This document shows positions 36,043-43,491 of a stretch of 50,992 nt of DNA, in pieces. The DNA lies in the NCBI GenBank assembly GCA_930989465.1, contig CAKNLX010000004.1, positions 1 to 50,992 of the forward strand. Reading direction: 5' to 3'. Each line of letters opens with the position of its first letter. Positions within the stretch are counted from its first letter, which is position 1. Origin of the DNA: an uncultured Lactobacillus sp. (lineage in GTDB: Bacteria > Bacillota > Bacilli > Lactobacillales > Lactobacillaceae). The notes under the pieces are model-generated. The model was not told where the DNA came from. It searched no databases and was given only the letters and a program-made list of their open reading frames with translations. Position numbers and translations under genes: made by a program.

Positions 36043-36079
36043 AAAAAAGCTCCCATTCTTCTCTGAGACTAGGAGCTTT
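36043..36079 (-). terminator. Attenuator terminator before pyrR
   Basis: Minus strand AAAGCTCC pairs with GGAGCTTT, followed by TTTT, 29 bases before the pyrR TTG start. Confidence 0.85.
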
Positions 36080-36115
36080 CTGTAAAGTCGAAACTTAATT
36101 TAAGCCTGCCTTGCT

Positions 36116-36129
36116 AGCCTCACGGGACT
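36116..36129 (-). promoter_or_regulatory. PyrR-binding box before pyrR
   Basis: Minus strand AGTCCCGTGAGGCT matches the PyrR consensus ARUCCNGNGAGGYU at every position. It precedes the attenuator terminator by about 37 bases. Confidence 0.9.
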
Positions 36130-36155
36130 AATTTTAAAGGACATTCATTGCTTTA

Positions 36156-36184
36156 AAGTTACTGTAAATGACAGCGTTTGTCAA
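36156..36184 (-). promoter_or_regulatory. Promoter of the pyrR operon
   Basis: Minus strand perfect TTGACA (36184-36179), 17-base spacer, weak TAACTT (36161-36156). It begins 5 bases after the pyrD stop. Confidence 0.6.
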
Positions 36185-36188
36185 GAGA

Positions 36189-37112
36189 TTAATTGAGTTT
36201 AACTTGTCCAACTAAATCATTGATATCATCGACGCCTAATTCTTCAAGTTCTGCAGGTAAACTATCAGCGATATGCTTGGATGCGATGCTGTCGTGGAAA
36301 TGTGCAGTACCTACTGCTACGGCACTTGCACCGGCAAGCATGAATTTAACGACGTCTTCAGCTGAGCTAATTCCGCCCATACCAATGATTGGTAAATCGA
36401 CTGCTTGGTGAACCTGCGCAATCATGCGAAGAGCAACCGGTCTCACAGCTTCACCTGACAAACCGCCCATGTTGTGACCAAGGACTGGCTTTCTAGTTTT
36501 CACATCGATTTCCATGCCAAGCAAAGTGTTGATCATGGAAATACCATCTGCACCGCCCTTTTCGGCAGCTTTTGCGATAGTAACGACATCAGTTACGTTT
36601 GGCGTTAATTTGACGTAGATTGGAACGTTAACCACGTTTTTGATTTTTTTGGTTAATTCTTCAACTACGTCGGGATGCACACCAAAACTCATGCCGCCGC
36701 GATCAACGTTAGGGCAAGAAACGTTGATCTCTAGTGCGTTGACTAATCCTGAAACAGATAACTTCTTTGCAACTTCAACATAGTCATCTTCACTGTCGCC
36801 ACCCACACTAGCCATAATTGGCAAGTCTGGATATTGCTTTCTAAGCGGTGTTAATTTTTCACTAATTACTGCGTCAACACCAGGATTAGTTAAACCAACT
36901 GAGTTAAGTACCCCATCGTCTAAAACAGCAATCTGAGGTTGCGGATTACCTGTTGTTGCGTGTGGCGTGGTTGTCTTAATTACCATTGCACCTAAGTCAT
37001 TCAAATCGAACTTCTTAGCTGCTGGCACATCGCCAAAACCAAAGGTACCACTTGCTGGCATCACCGGGTTCTTCAAATTTAATCCTGGTAACTTTACGCG
37101 TGTATTTGTCAT
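36189..37112 (-). CDS. pyrD: Dihydroorotate dehydrogenase, class 1B-like catalytic chain
   Basis: 307 residues from the ATG at 37112, preceded by TTGGAGG; the open frame to 37145 runs through a leader hairpin and is rejected. FMN enzyme that oxidises dihydroorotate to orotate. Seen: [11 protein letters not shown] near 20, [12 protein letters not shown] near 67, [11 protein letters not shown] with the catalytic Cys near 130, and [11 protein letters not shown] with the FMN phosphate site near 250. Class 1B enzymes work with the iron-sulfur flavoprotein PyrK, but no pyrK is in the window; it could lie elsewhere or the enzyme may use another acceptor. Divergent from pyrF. Confidence 0.94.
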   Translation of the reverse strand: MTNTRVKLPGLNLKNPVMPASGTFGFGDVPAAKKFDLNDLGAMVIKTTTPHATTGNPQPQIAVLDDGVLNSVGLTNPGVDAVISEKLTPLRKQYPDLPIMASVGGDSEDDYVEVAKKLSVSGLVNALEINVSCPNVDRGGMSFGVHPDVVEELTKKIKNVVNVPIYVKLTPNVTDVVTIAKAAEKGGADGISMINTLLGMEIDVKTRKPVLGHNMGGLSGEAVRPVALRMIAQVHQAVDLPIIGMGGISSAEDVVKFMLAGASAVAVGTAHFHDSIASKHIADSLPAELEELGVDDINDLVGQVKLN

Positions 37113-37129
37113 AATTTTCCTCCAAAAAT

Positions 37130-37147
37130 GAATGCTCACGGACATTC
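37130..37147 (-). promoter_or_regulatory. Hairpin next to the pyrD ribosome binding site, PyrR-like loop
   Basis: Minus strand GAATG pairs with CATTC around the loop TCCGTGAG, 7 bases upstream of GGAGG. The loop shares CCGTGAG with the canonical PyrR box at 36116-36129. No terminator follows, so any control would be at translation. Confidence 0.4.
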
Positions 37148-37260
37148 GCTTATTTTTTTAGAACAGATTGTACACGCCTTTTTTGATTTTTAAAAGTCTA
37201 AAATTTTATTTGTATTTTATTTTCGATGGTGTTAAACTTCGTTTTGATCAAACTTTAAAC

Positions 37261-37274
37261 GGTACAGAGAGACC
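37261..37274 (+). promoter_or_regulatory. PyrR-box-like sequence before pyrF
   Basis: GGTACAGAGAGACC shares CAGAGAG with the box before pyrB and can form a small CGGT/ACCG hairpin. CAGAGAGAC (37265-37273) is the exact complement of GTCTCTCTG (37325-37333) in the terminator loop. Confidence 0.55.
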
Positions 37275-37308
37275 GCAAGTTCAAAATATTGACTTAAATT
37301 ATCTGGGG

Positions 37309-37354
37309 AAAGTCTATACCTGGTGTCTCTCTGCGCCACGTATAGACTTTTTTT
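37309..37354 (+). terminator. Attenuator terminator before pyrF
   Basis: AAAGTCTATAC (37309-37319) pairs with GTATAGACTTT (37340-37350), followed by a T run ending 11 bases before the pyrF start. Confidence 0.85.
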
Positions 37355-37365
37355 GTGGAGGAAAA

Positions 37366-38073
37366 ATGACTAGACCTGTTATCGTTGCCCTCGACTTGGA
37401 CAATGAAGAAAAATTACACGAAATTTTGTCAAAACTAGGCAAACCGGAAAATGTTTTTATCAAAGTTGGCATGGAATTGTTCTATAATGCCGGCATTGAT
37501 GTAGTTAAAAAATTAGCTGATCAAGGCTACAAGATCTTCTTAGACCTTAAGATGCATGACATTCCAAACACTGTTTATAACGGTGCAAAGGCTTTGGCAA
37601 AACTCGGCATCACCTTTACTACGGTTCACGCACTTGGTGGCAGCCAAATGATCAAGGCCGCTAAAGATGGTTTAATCGCTGGCACACCCGCTGGCAAGAG
37701 CGTACCTAAGCTTTTGGCTGTCACTGAATTGACTTCAATTTCAGACGATGTTTTAGCCCACGAACAAAACTGTTCTTTACCAATGGACAAACAAGTACTC
37801 AGCCTGGCCAAGATGGCAAAAGCTGCCGGTGCAGACGGCGTTATCTGTTCACCACTTGAAGTCAAAGAATTGCACGAAGCAATCGGCGACGATTTCTTAT
37901 ATGTCACTCCCGGCATTCGTCCAAAGGGCAACGCCAAGGATGACCAATCAAGAGTTGCAACACCAGCCGATGCTAAGGAATGGGGTTCAAGTGCCATCGT
38001 TGTTGGCCGCCCTATCACTTTAGCCAGTGATCCAGAAGCTGCTTATGAAGCAATCAAGAAGGAGTTTAATTAA
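37366..38073 (+). CDS. pyrF: Orotidine 5'-phosphate decarboxylase
   Basis: 235 residues from the ATG at 37366 after GTGGAGGAAAA; the open frame reaches back to 37168, but that part is the attenuator. Decarboxylates OMP to UMP. Seen: PVIVALDLDNEEK near 5, the catalytic FLDLKMHDIPNTV (Lys/Asp charge cluster) near 60, VICSPLEVKEL near 160 and TPGIRPKGN near 185. Its stop is one base before the pyrE start, with pyrE's AAGGAG inside its last codons. Confidence 0.96.
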   Translation: MTRPVIVALDLDNEEKLHEILSKLGKPENVFIKVGMELFYNAGIDVVKKLADQGYKIFLDLKMHDIPNTVYNGAKALAKLGITFTTVHALGGSQMIKAAKDGLIAGTPAGKSVPKLLAVTELTSISDDVLAHEQNCSLPMDKQVLSLAKMAKAAGADGVICSPLEVKELHEAIGDDFLYVTPGIRPKGNAKDDQSRVATPADAKEWGSSAIVVGRPITLASDPEAAYEAIKKEFN

Positions 38074-38074
38074 A

Positions 38075-38713
38075 ATGCATAAAGATCAAATTATTTCTCA
38101 ACTTATCCAAGAAAAAATCATCACTATCTCACCTGACAAACCATTTACCTATGCAAGTGGGATGCTTTCACCAATCTACACTGACTTGCGTTTGACTGTA
38201 TCTTACCCAGAATTACGCGACATGATTGCCAGCGACTTAGCCAACTTGATTGCCAAGGAATTCCCTGAAGCAACCATTATCGGTGGTGTTGCAACTGCCG
38301 GCATCCCTCACGCAGCTTGGGTTGCTGACAAGTTACACCTTCCAATGATTTATGTTCGTCCAAAGCCAAAGGATCACGGTAAGGGTCGTCAAATTGAAGG
38401 TCGTTTCTCAAAGGATGATAAGATTGTTTTAATCGACGACTTGATCACTACTGGTGGTTCAGTTTTGAACGCTGTTAAGGCAACTGAAAAAGACGGTGGC
38501 AACGTAATCGGCGTATCTTCAATCTTCACCTACTACTTGCCAGACGCAAAAGAAAACTTTGCCAAGAGCGGCGTTAAATATGCTCCACTTCTTTCTTACC
38601 CAGAACTTCTTAAGAAGGAAAATGAATCAGGCCATATCTCAAGCAAACAATACGATGTATTGAAGACTTGGCACGAAGACCCATGGGCTTGGGGCAAGAA
38701 GTTTGAAAAGTAA
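38075..38713 (+). CDS. pyrE: Orotate phosphoribosyltransferase
   Basis: 212 residues from the ATG at 38075, the start right after pyrF and its AAGGAG; an upstream in-frame ATG at 38027 lies inside pyrF and is rejected. Joins orotate and PRPP to OMP. Seen: FTYASGMLSPIYTDLR near 22, KPKDHGKGRQIEG near 105 (catalytic loop) and the PRPP motif VLIDDLITTGGSVLNA near 125. Its last 75 bases are also the 3' end of a gene on the opposite strand. Confidence 0.96.
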   Translation: MHKDQIISQLIQEKIITISPDKPFTYASGMLSPIYTDLRLTVSYPELRDMIASDLANLIAKEFPEATIIGGVATAGIPHAAWVADKLHLPMIYVRPKPKDHGKGRQIEGRFSKDDKIVLIDDLITTGGSVLNAVKATEKDGGNVIGVSSIFTYYLPDAKENFAKSGVKYAPLLSYPELLKKENESGHISSKQYDVLKTWHEDPWAWGKKFEK

Positions 38714-38998
38714 TAAATAATTACCCGTTGCTAACCAGACATCAATGAAATAACCGCTAAACAGCCAGAGAGTTATCCAGCGAGTAATCTCATGATTAAG
38801 CTTGCTAGGATTTTTACGCTTAAATTGAACGTAAAAATTTAAACCAATGACTAAGCATAAGAATACTAACTGAAAAATATTACCTGCAGTGTGTCCTCGC
38901 TTAGGAATCATTTCTAAAATTGTTACAATTAGTGCAAAAATCATTTGCACGTTAAAGATCTGTTGCCAGCGTTTGCGCGGCAAAATCACCTCATTCAT
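38639..38998 (-). CDS. Small membrane protein, unknown function, overlapping pyrE
   Basis: 119 residues with three or four hydrophobic spans (VQMIFALIVTILEMIP; IFQLVFLCLVIGLNFYVQF; ITLWLFSGYFIDVWLA). ATG follows GGAGGGGAAAAT. The C-terminal 25 residues are read from the antisense of the end of pyrE, an unusual 75-base convergent overlap. Either the gene truly ends there or its own 3' end was lost and the frame now runs into pyrE. No family recognised. Confidence 0.6.
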   Translation of the reverse strand: MNEVILPRKRWQQIFNVQMIFALIVTILEMIPKRGHTAGNIFQLVFLCLVIGLNFYVQFKRKNPSKLNHEITRWITLWLFSGYFIDVWLATGNYLLLFKLLAPSPWVFVPSLQYIVLFA

Positions 38999-39034
38999 AT
39001 TTTCCCCTCCAATTCATGATTTTTAATTACGCCG

Positions 39035-40010
39035 ATTGTAAAATTAAATTGAACACTTGATAAAAAATAAAAAGTCCATTCGGACCTGTTTGATAGAATG
39101 TTAATAACCACAAAAACTTCTATTGGAGGTCACAAATGGACTCTTTATATTCTACCATGAATCAGCACATTAAAGGCAAACACTTATCATTCGAAGAGCG
39201 GGTTATTATCCAAACTCGTATCAAAGACGGCTTCTCTCTTAGAGCTACTGCACGTGAACTTGGTTGTTCCCCGTCTACCATCAGCTATGAAGTCAAACGC
39301 GGTACTGTTTCTCTTTATCATGGCAAACAGAGGCGGTACAAGGCTGATCACGGTCAAAGCGTTTATCAGGCTAATCGATACCATTGTGGCCGCAAATCAG
39401 GCTTCTTGAAGAAATCTGATTTTATCTAATATGTTAACAAGCATTTCTCTGAAGACGACTGGTCGCTTGATGTATGTGCCAATCGCAGTTTGACTATAGG
39501 AGAATTTTCTAGTAATCAAACAGTTTGTACTAGAACCCTGTATAACTATGTCGATCAAGGATTAATGGATATCAGAAACTGTGATTTGCCTGAAAAGTTA
39601 AAACGCAACACTAAAATTCATCGCATCCGCAAAAATAAGAGAAAGCCTGGCCGAAGCATTGAAGAACGTCCACAAGAGATCAACGATCGAAAAGAGTTCG
39701 GCCATTGAGAATGCGACCTGGTTTTAGGACATAAGACTAGAGATGATCAAGTACTGCTGACTTTGTCTGAGCGAATGAATCGCGAGTTTTTAATCTTGCG
39801 GATTCCCGATAAGACCGCTGCCAGTGTCATGCATGCTTTTAGAACGCTTCAAAAACAATACAGCGAGCACTGGAACGACATCTTCAAGACATCATTAATA
39901 TTGAAACCTGGTGCAATTTACTGCCGAGAAAGATCTTAGCATATCATACCCCAGATGAAATCTTTGAAAAGAAGTTGGACAAGTCGAGGAAGTTAAAAAT
40001 GTTGACGTAG
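39035..40010 (+). mobile_element. Second IS30-family element, decayed
   Basis: Left end at 39035-39057 (ATTGTAAAATTAAATTGAAC then ACT) matches the IS30 end at 20186. The transposase gene has two nonsense codons and an internal deletion, and no right terminal repeat is found, so the right border is placed at the end of the coding remnant. Confidence 0.75.
39136..40010 (+). pseudogene. IS30 transposase with two nonsense codons and a deletion
   Basis: ATG after TTGGAGGTCACAA reads MDSLYSTMNQHIKGKHLSFE, with a helix-turn-helix (SLRATARELGCSPSTISYEV). TAA at 39427-39429 and TGA at 39706-39708 (GH-stop-ECDLVLGHKT, where W is expected) break one continuous frame. After WNDIFKT a deletion removes the TTDNGSEF and ERG/Glu blocks; the rest (IINIETWCNLLPRKILAYHT) goes on in another frame to TAG at 40008. 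Inactive. Confidence 0.85.
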
Positions 40011-40021
40011 AATTCGTTTGA

Positions 40022-40084
40022 TACCCGGTCTGGTCACCTAATAAGATGAGCGACGCGGCTAAAAAATACTTTGGCATAGAATAA
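40022..40084 (+). pseudogene. 3' remnant of a gene disrupted at the IS30 side
   Basis: 21 codons reading YPVWSPNKMSDAAKKYFGIE and stop, preceded in frame by DVEFV and a TGA, then followed by a good terminator. The ending vaguely resembles that of LysR-type regulators. Too short for an assignment. Confidence 0.3.
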
Positions 40085-40119
40085 AGAGAAGTAATTCCAA
40101 GTTTGAATTACTTCTCTTT
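40083..40119 (-). terminator. Terminator of the amino acid ABC operon
   Basis: Perfect 15-base stem (40083-40097 with 40105-40119, AAAGAGAAGTAATTC) with a 7-base loop and T-rich flanks on both strands; it can end transcripts from both sides. Confidence 0.85.
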
Positions 40120-40130
40120 TCATTTTTGAT

Positions 40131-40991
40131 TTACTTTAATAAAATGTCGCTAGGCACAATTCCTTTACCAAAGTATGGTTTAAGTTCAATTTGGTAATCT
40201 TTCTTGAAGAAACTTTCAGCAGTCAAACGATTGATTTGTTTATTAGTCCACTTCAATAAAGATTTGTTTCCCTTCTTAACAGCAGGTGCAATAAATTGGT
40301 GAGGACCAATGGATCTAATTCCTACTACATATTGCGGATTCTTTTTAATCCAGGCATATAAGTAGGAGTTATCATCAGCTAATGCAGCTCCTCGCTTATT
40401 TTTCATTGCATTAAATTGCTGGGTTTCTGAATCAAAACGTAAAAGCTTTATTCCAGGACGGTTAGCAAAGTAATTTTCACCCGTTGATCCCTTCAAAAGA
40501 ATCAATTGTTTCCCTCGCAATTGCTTTTCACTGGTAATCGGGTGACTCTTAGGTGAAACGACACCAGTTGATACTTTCATGTAAGGATGGGCAAAATCTA
40601 CTACTTCTGCTCTTTCTGGAGTCTTGGTAAAGTTGGCTAAGACCATATCTACTTTATTAGAATTCAATGCGTCAACCCGGTTATTTCCGTTAAGTTGGGT
40701 AAATCGTGGTTTCACACCTAATTCTTTAGCTAATTCTCGTGCAAGTCGCAAATCAAAACCAACCCGTTTACCTTGAGAGTTAACCCAACCATATGGTGGT
40801 AAGTCGCCATAAACACCAATTCGAATATAACCTCGACGCTTAATTTGGGTCACACTATTATTGTTACTCCAACCGCTACCACCAGCAGAACGAGCTAGAT
40901 ATGGTTTAGTTAAACCCATATAAGCTGAAGCTAACACTACGACAGCGGCAATTACACTAATAATAGTGTTGAATATCTTTCGTCCACTCAT
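40131..40991 (-). CDS. Polar amino acid ABC transporter substrate-binding protein, membrane-anchored
   Basis: 286 residues, family 3 solute-binding fold. Seen: GYIRIGVYGDLPPYGWVNSQ near 53, VGFDLRLARELAKELG near 78, FTKTPERAEVVDFAHPYM near 125 and KGSTGENYF near 165. The N terminus has one hydrophobic span (NTIISVIAAVVVLASAYMGL) but no lipobox Cys, so the protein is probably held by an uncleaved helix or released, unlike the usual lipoprotein. The partner genes suggest uptake of glutamine, glutamate or a similar polar amino acid. Last gene of a four-gene operon. Confidence 0.9.
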   Translation of the reverse strand: MSGRKIFNTIISVIAAVVVLASAYMGLTKPYLARSAGGSGWSNNNSVTQIKRRGYIRIGVYGDLPPYGWVNSQGKRVGFDLRLARELAKELGVKPRFTQLNGNNRVDALNSNKVDMVLANFTKTPERAEVVDFAHPYMKVSTGVVSPKSHPITSEKQLRGKQLILLKGSTGENYFANRPGIKLLRFDSETQQFNAMKNKRGAALADDNSYLYAWIKKNPQYVVGIRSIGPHQFIAPAVKKGNKSLLKWTNKQINRLTAESFFKKDYQIELKPYFGKGIVPSDILLK

Positions 40992-41003
40992 AGTTTCATC
41001 CCC

Positions 41004-41744
41004 CTAGAAGTCCATATCAGTGAGGAATTGCTGAGCTCTTTCAGATTGTGGTTCAGTAAAGAACTGTTCACAAGGAGTTTTTTCAATAATCCTGCCTTTT
41101 TCCAAAAAGAGGACTTGATCAGCGACACGTTTAGCAAAGTTCATTTGGTGAGTAACTAAAATCATTGTCATATGATCATTTTCTGAAAGTTTTTTAACAA
41201 TATCTTCAATACCACGAACCATTTCAGGGTCAAGAGATGCAGTAATTTCATCAAGTAGAATAACTTCAGGCTTCATAGCTAAAGTACGGACAATTGCCAC
41301 TCTTTGTTGTTGACCACCAGATAATTCTCGAGGATACGTGTCAGCATATTGATCCATATTTACCCGTTTTAACAAATGATGTGCTTCTTGTTCTACTTCT
41401 GCTCGATCCCGTTTTTGGACCTTTGTAGGTGCCAAAAGAATATTTTGCATTACTGTTAGGTTTGGAAAAAGATCATATGATTGAAAAACCATGCCAATCT
41501 TTTGTCGAATAGCTTGCCATTCTTTTGGAGAGGGCTGGACCTTTTTACCATGAAAGACAATCTCACCATTTTTATAATTTTCCAAACCATTCAGTGTTCT
41601 TAAGAGTGTTGATTTACCTGAACCTGAGGGACCCAGAATCGCCAAAACTTCACCCTTTTTCAAATTAAAGCTAATATCGTGAAGTGCTTGCCAGTCACCA
41701 TAAAACTTGTTTAGATGTTCCACTTTTAAAATTTCTTCAGTCAT
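41004..41744 (-). CDS. Polar amino acid ABC transporter ATP-binding protein
   Basis: 246 residues from the ATG at 41744, which has AGGTGAG just before it; an in-frame GTG at 41753 is less likely. Seen: Walker A GPSGSGKST near 36, signature ELSGGQQQR near 140, Walker B VILLDEITASLDPE near 162 (with Ile where Pro or Ala is usual) and ILVTHQ with the switch His. Energises uptake through the two permeases upstream. Its ribosome binding site overlaps the stop of the permease gene. Confidence 0.95.
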   Translation of the reverse strand: MTEEILKVEHLNKFYGDWQALHDISFNLKKGEVLAILGPSGSGKSTLLRTLNGLENYKNGEIVFHGKKVQPSPKEWQAIRQKIGMVFQSYDLFPNLTVMQNILLAPTKVQKRDRAEVEQEAHHLLKRVNMDQYADTYPRELSGGQQQRVAIVRTLAMKPEVILLDEITASLDPEMVRGIEDIVKKLSENDHMTMILVTHQMNFAKRVADQVLFLEKGRIIEKTPCEQFFTEPQSERAQQFLTDMDF

Positions 41745-41753
41745 TTTTCTCAC

Positions 41754-42428
41754 CTATTTTTGCTTTGCCATTAAACTCTTTGCCCATACTGATAAAGGAT
41801 AATCCAGGATAAAGTAAAAGAAGAAAATCAAACCATAAACCCAGAAAACACCTGTTGGGAATTTTTGATTATTTGCTTCAATAATTTGTTGTCCCACATT
41901 GATAACATCCATTACACTGATCAACATTAAAACAGAAGTTGTTTTAATTACTCTTGTTGCTAAGTTGATCGTAGCTGGTAACTCTAATTTGAATGCTTGA
42001 GGCAACAAAACATACAAGAAAAGCTGCATCTTACTCAAACCCAATGCCAAGCCACTTTCCTTTTGAGCTAATGGCACGGATTGCAAAGCCCCACGAACAA
42101 TATCGCTGAACTCTGCTGCTACCCAAAGCGAAAAAGCTAAGACTGCCATCCAAGTACCCGGCCAATTAATATGCAAGCTACGAGGCAAAATATAATAAAC
42201 CAAATAAAGTAGAACTACACTAGGTAAAATCCTAAAGATCTCCATGTAGACTCTTAAAATGCAACGAATTATTTTATTCGGCATTGTCCGAAGAACACCG
42301 AATATAGTTCCAATAAGCAATCCAATGATAATTGACAAAGCAGCAATCCAAATAGAGGTCCATAAACCAACTAATAGCCGATCAAAGTTGCTGCCGCTAA
42401 ATAAGACATTAATCCCCGAATGCGCCAT
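41754..42428 (-). CDS. Polar amino acid ABC transporter permease, second
   Basis: 224 residues with about five membrane helices. Starts MAHSGINVLFSGSNFDRLLV and has the EAA-type loop (ESGLALGLSKMQLFLYVLLP near 140) that docks on the ATPase. Its start overlaps the end of the other permease by 20 bases, so translation is coupled. Forms a heterodimeric channel with that permease. Confidence 0.93.
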   Translation of the reverse strand: MAHSGINVLFSGSNFDRLLVGLWTSIWIAALSIIIGLLIGTIFGVLRTMPNKIIRCILRVYMEIFRILPSVVLLYLVYYILPRSLHINWPGTWMAVLAFSLWVAAEFSDIVRGALQSVPLAQKESGLALGLSKMQLFLYVLLPQAFKLELPATINLATRVIKTTSVLMLISVMDVINVGQQIIEANNQKFPTGVFWVYGLIFFFYFILDYPLSVWAKSLMAKQK

Positions 42429-43068
42429 AACGAACTTTCCTTTCTAGCCAGTTTAAAAGCAAAATTACTGGAATCATAATAATCGCATAGCCGATAACCA
42501 ACATTAAAAGATATTCGTTAGACCGGTAATACATTCCTATTAGGTCCAATGCGGTATTAGTCAATTCTGGAATCGCAATCACTGTAAAGATAGATGTTTC
42601 CTTAATAAGAAAAATCACATTAGCTGCCAAAGCTGGCATACTTAAGGCAAATCCTTGCGGGAACACAACGTATCTTGCTAATTGAAAGCGATTCATTCCT
42701 AAAGCTTCGCCAGAATTGATTTGACTATCCGTTACCCCTTGGAAGCCACCGGTGAACCCTTCAGCCATGTAGCCTCCCCCAAGGAAAATCAAACCAATAA
42801 TTCCGGCAGTAATTGATGACATTCGCCAACCAATTACTGGAAATGCATAATACAAAAAGAAAAGTTGAATTAAAAGCGGTGTATTGCGTGCCAATTCGAC
42901 ATAAGCTGTTGCAATCTGACTTAAGATCGGGGTCTTAAAGTATTGCAGCAAACTTGCAATGACTCCAACAATGATTGAGCCAATAATCCCAACCAATGAG
43001 AGCCAAACAGTAAGAACGAAGCCATGCCCATATGCTGGCAATGCCTGCTGTATAATAGTCCAGTCCAT
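42409..43068 (-). CDS. Polar amino acid ABC transporter permease, first
   Basis: 219 residues with about five membrane helices (HisM/GlnP type). Seen: ARNTPLLIQLFFLYYAFP near 60 and the EAA loop SGEALGMNRFQLARYVVFP near 140. First gene of the operon; the gene order permease, permease, ATPase, binding protein. ATG follows GAGAGGTATATAA. Confidence 0.93.
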   Translation of the reverse strand: MDWTIIQQALPAYGHGFVLTVWLSLVGIIGSIIVGVIASLLQYFKTPILSQIATAYVELARNTPLLIQLFFLYYAFPVIGWRMSSITAGIIGLIFLGGGYMAEGFTGGFQGVTDSQINSGEALGMNRFQLARYVVFPQGFALSMPALAANVIFLIKETSIFTVIAIPELTNTALDLIGMYYRSNEYLLMLVIGYAIIMIPVILLLNWLERKVRYGAFGD

Positions 43069-43109
43069 TTATATACCTCTCATTCATGAAACATCATACT
43101 TTAGTGTGA

Positions 43110-43138
43110 ATAATAATAGACTTATTAATATAAGTCAA
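43110..43138 (-). promoter_or_regulatory. Promoter of the amino acid ABC operon with operator-like palindrome
   Basis: Minus strand TTGACT (43138-43133), 17-base spacer, TATTAT (43115-43110). The palindrome GACTTAT-taat-ATAAGTC at 43119-43136 covers most of the -35 box and the spacer. Confidence 0.6.
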
Positions 43139-43153
43139 ATTTAATTTTAATTT

Positions 43154-43181
43154 TTGTTTATTATTCAAAAAATCATATAAT
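43154..43181 (+). promoter_or_regulatory. Promoter of the small membrane protein gene at 43216
   Basis: TTGTTT (43154-43159), 16-base spacer, TATAAT (43176-43181), about 35 bases before the start; divergent from the ABC operon promoter. Confidence 0.6.
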
Positions 43182-43215
43182 ATTTAACAGATTTAAAAAG
43201 ACTGGGGAAAAGTTG

Positions 43216-43449
43216 ATGTATGTTTTTTACCAAATCGGTATCTCAATAGGGATGATTGTAGTAGCATTTGCTATTCACATTTTACGTCAAGCTATTAATG
43301 GGAATTCTCCGTTCATTATGTTTAATTATCTTTTTGCCTTATCAATTTCCATTGGTGGAATTTTTATTATTGTCGCTAGTTTAGCAGCTATGCAACCGCA
43401 GAATTGGTACACTAGCAGCCCTCTTTGGAAGATTTTAATTGTAAGTTAA
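43216..43449 (+). CDS. Small two-helix membrane protein, unknown function
   Basis: 77 residues from the ATG at 43216 after GGGGAAAAG; the frame also opens with a TTG one codon earlier. Two long hydrophobic spans (IGISIGMIVVAFAIHILRQA; FNYLFALSISIGGIFIIVAS) and little else. A strong bidirectional terminator follows. No family recognised. Confidence 0.65.
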   Translation: MYVFYQIGISIGMIVVAFAIHILRQAINGNSPFIMFNYLFALSISIGGIFIIVASLAAMQPQNWYTSSPLWKILIVS

Positions 43450-43450
43450 A

Positions 43451-43487
43451 AAATGATCCATTACCTTAATTGGTAGTGGATCATTTT
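43451..43487. terminator. Bidirectional terminator between the small membrane protein and nuclease genes
   Basis: AAAATGATCCA pairs with TGGATCATTTT, with an inner TTACC/GGTAG stem; A run on one side, T run on the other, so it serves both converging genes. Confidence 0.85.
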
Positions 43488-43491
43488 ACTT

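Noticed and set aside
36014-36056. ATG start of pyrR at 36056
   Set aside because: It lies in the attenuator terminator and would add residues absent from the family; the TTG at 36014 fits better.
37168-37365. N-terminal extension of pyrF by 66 codons
   Set aside because: It covers the attenuator leader, lacks a ribosome binding site, and the start at 37366 has a strong one.
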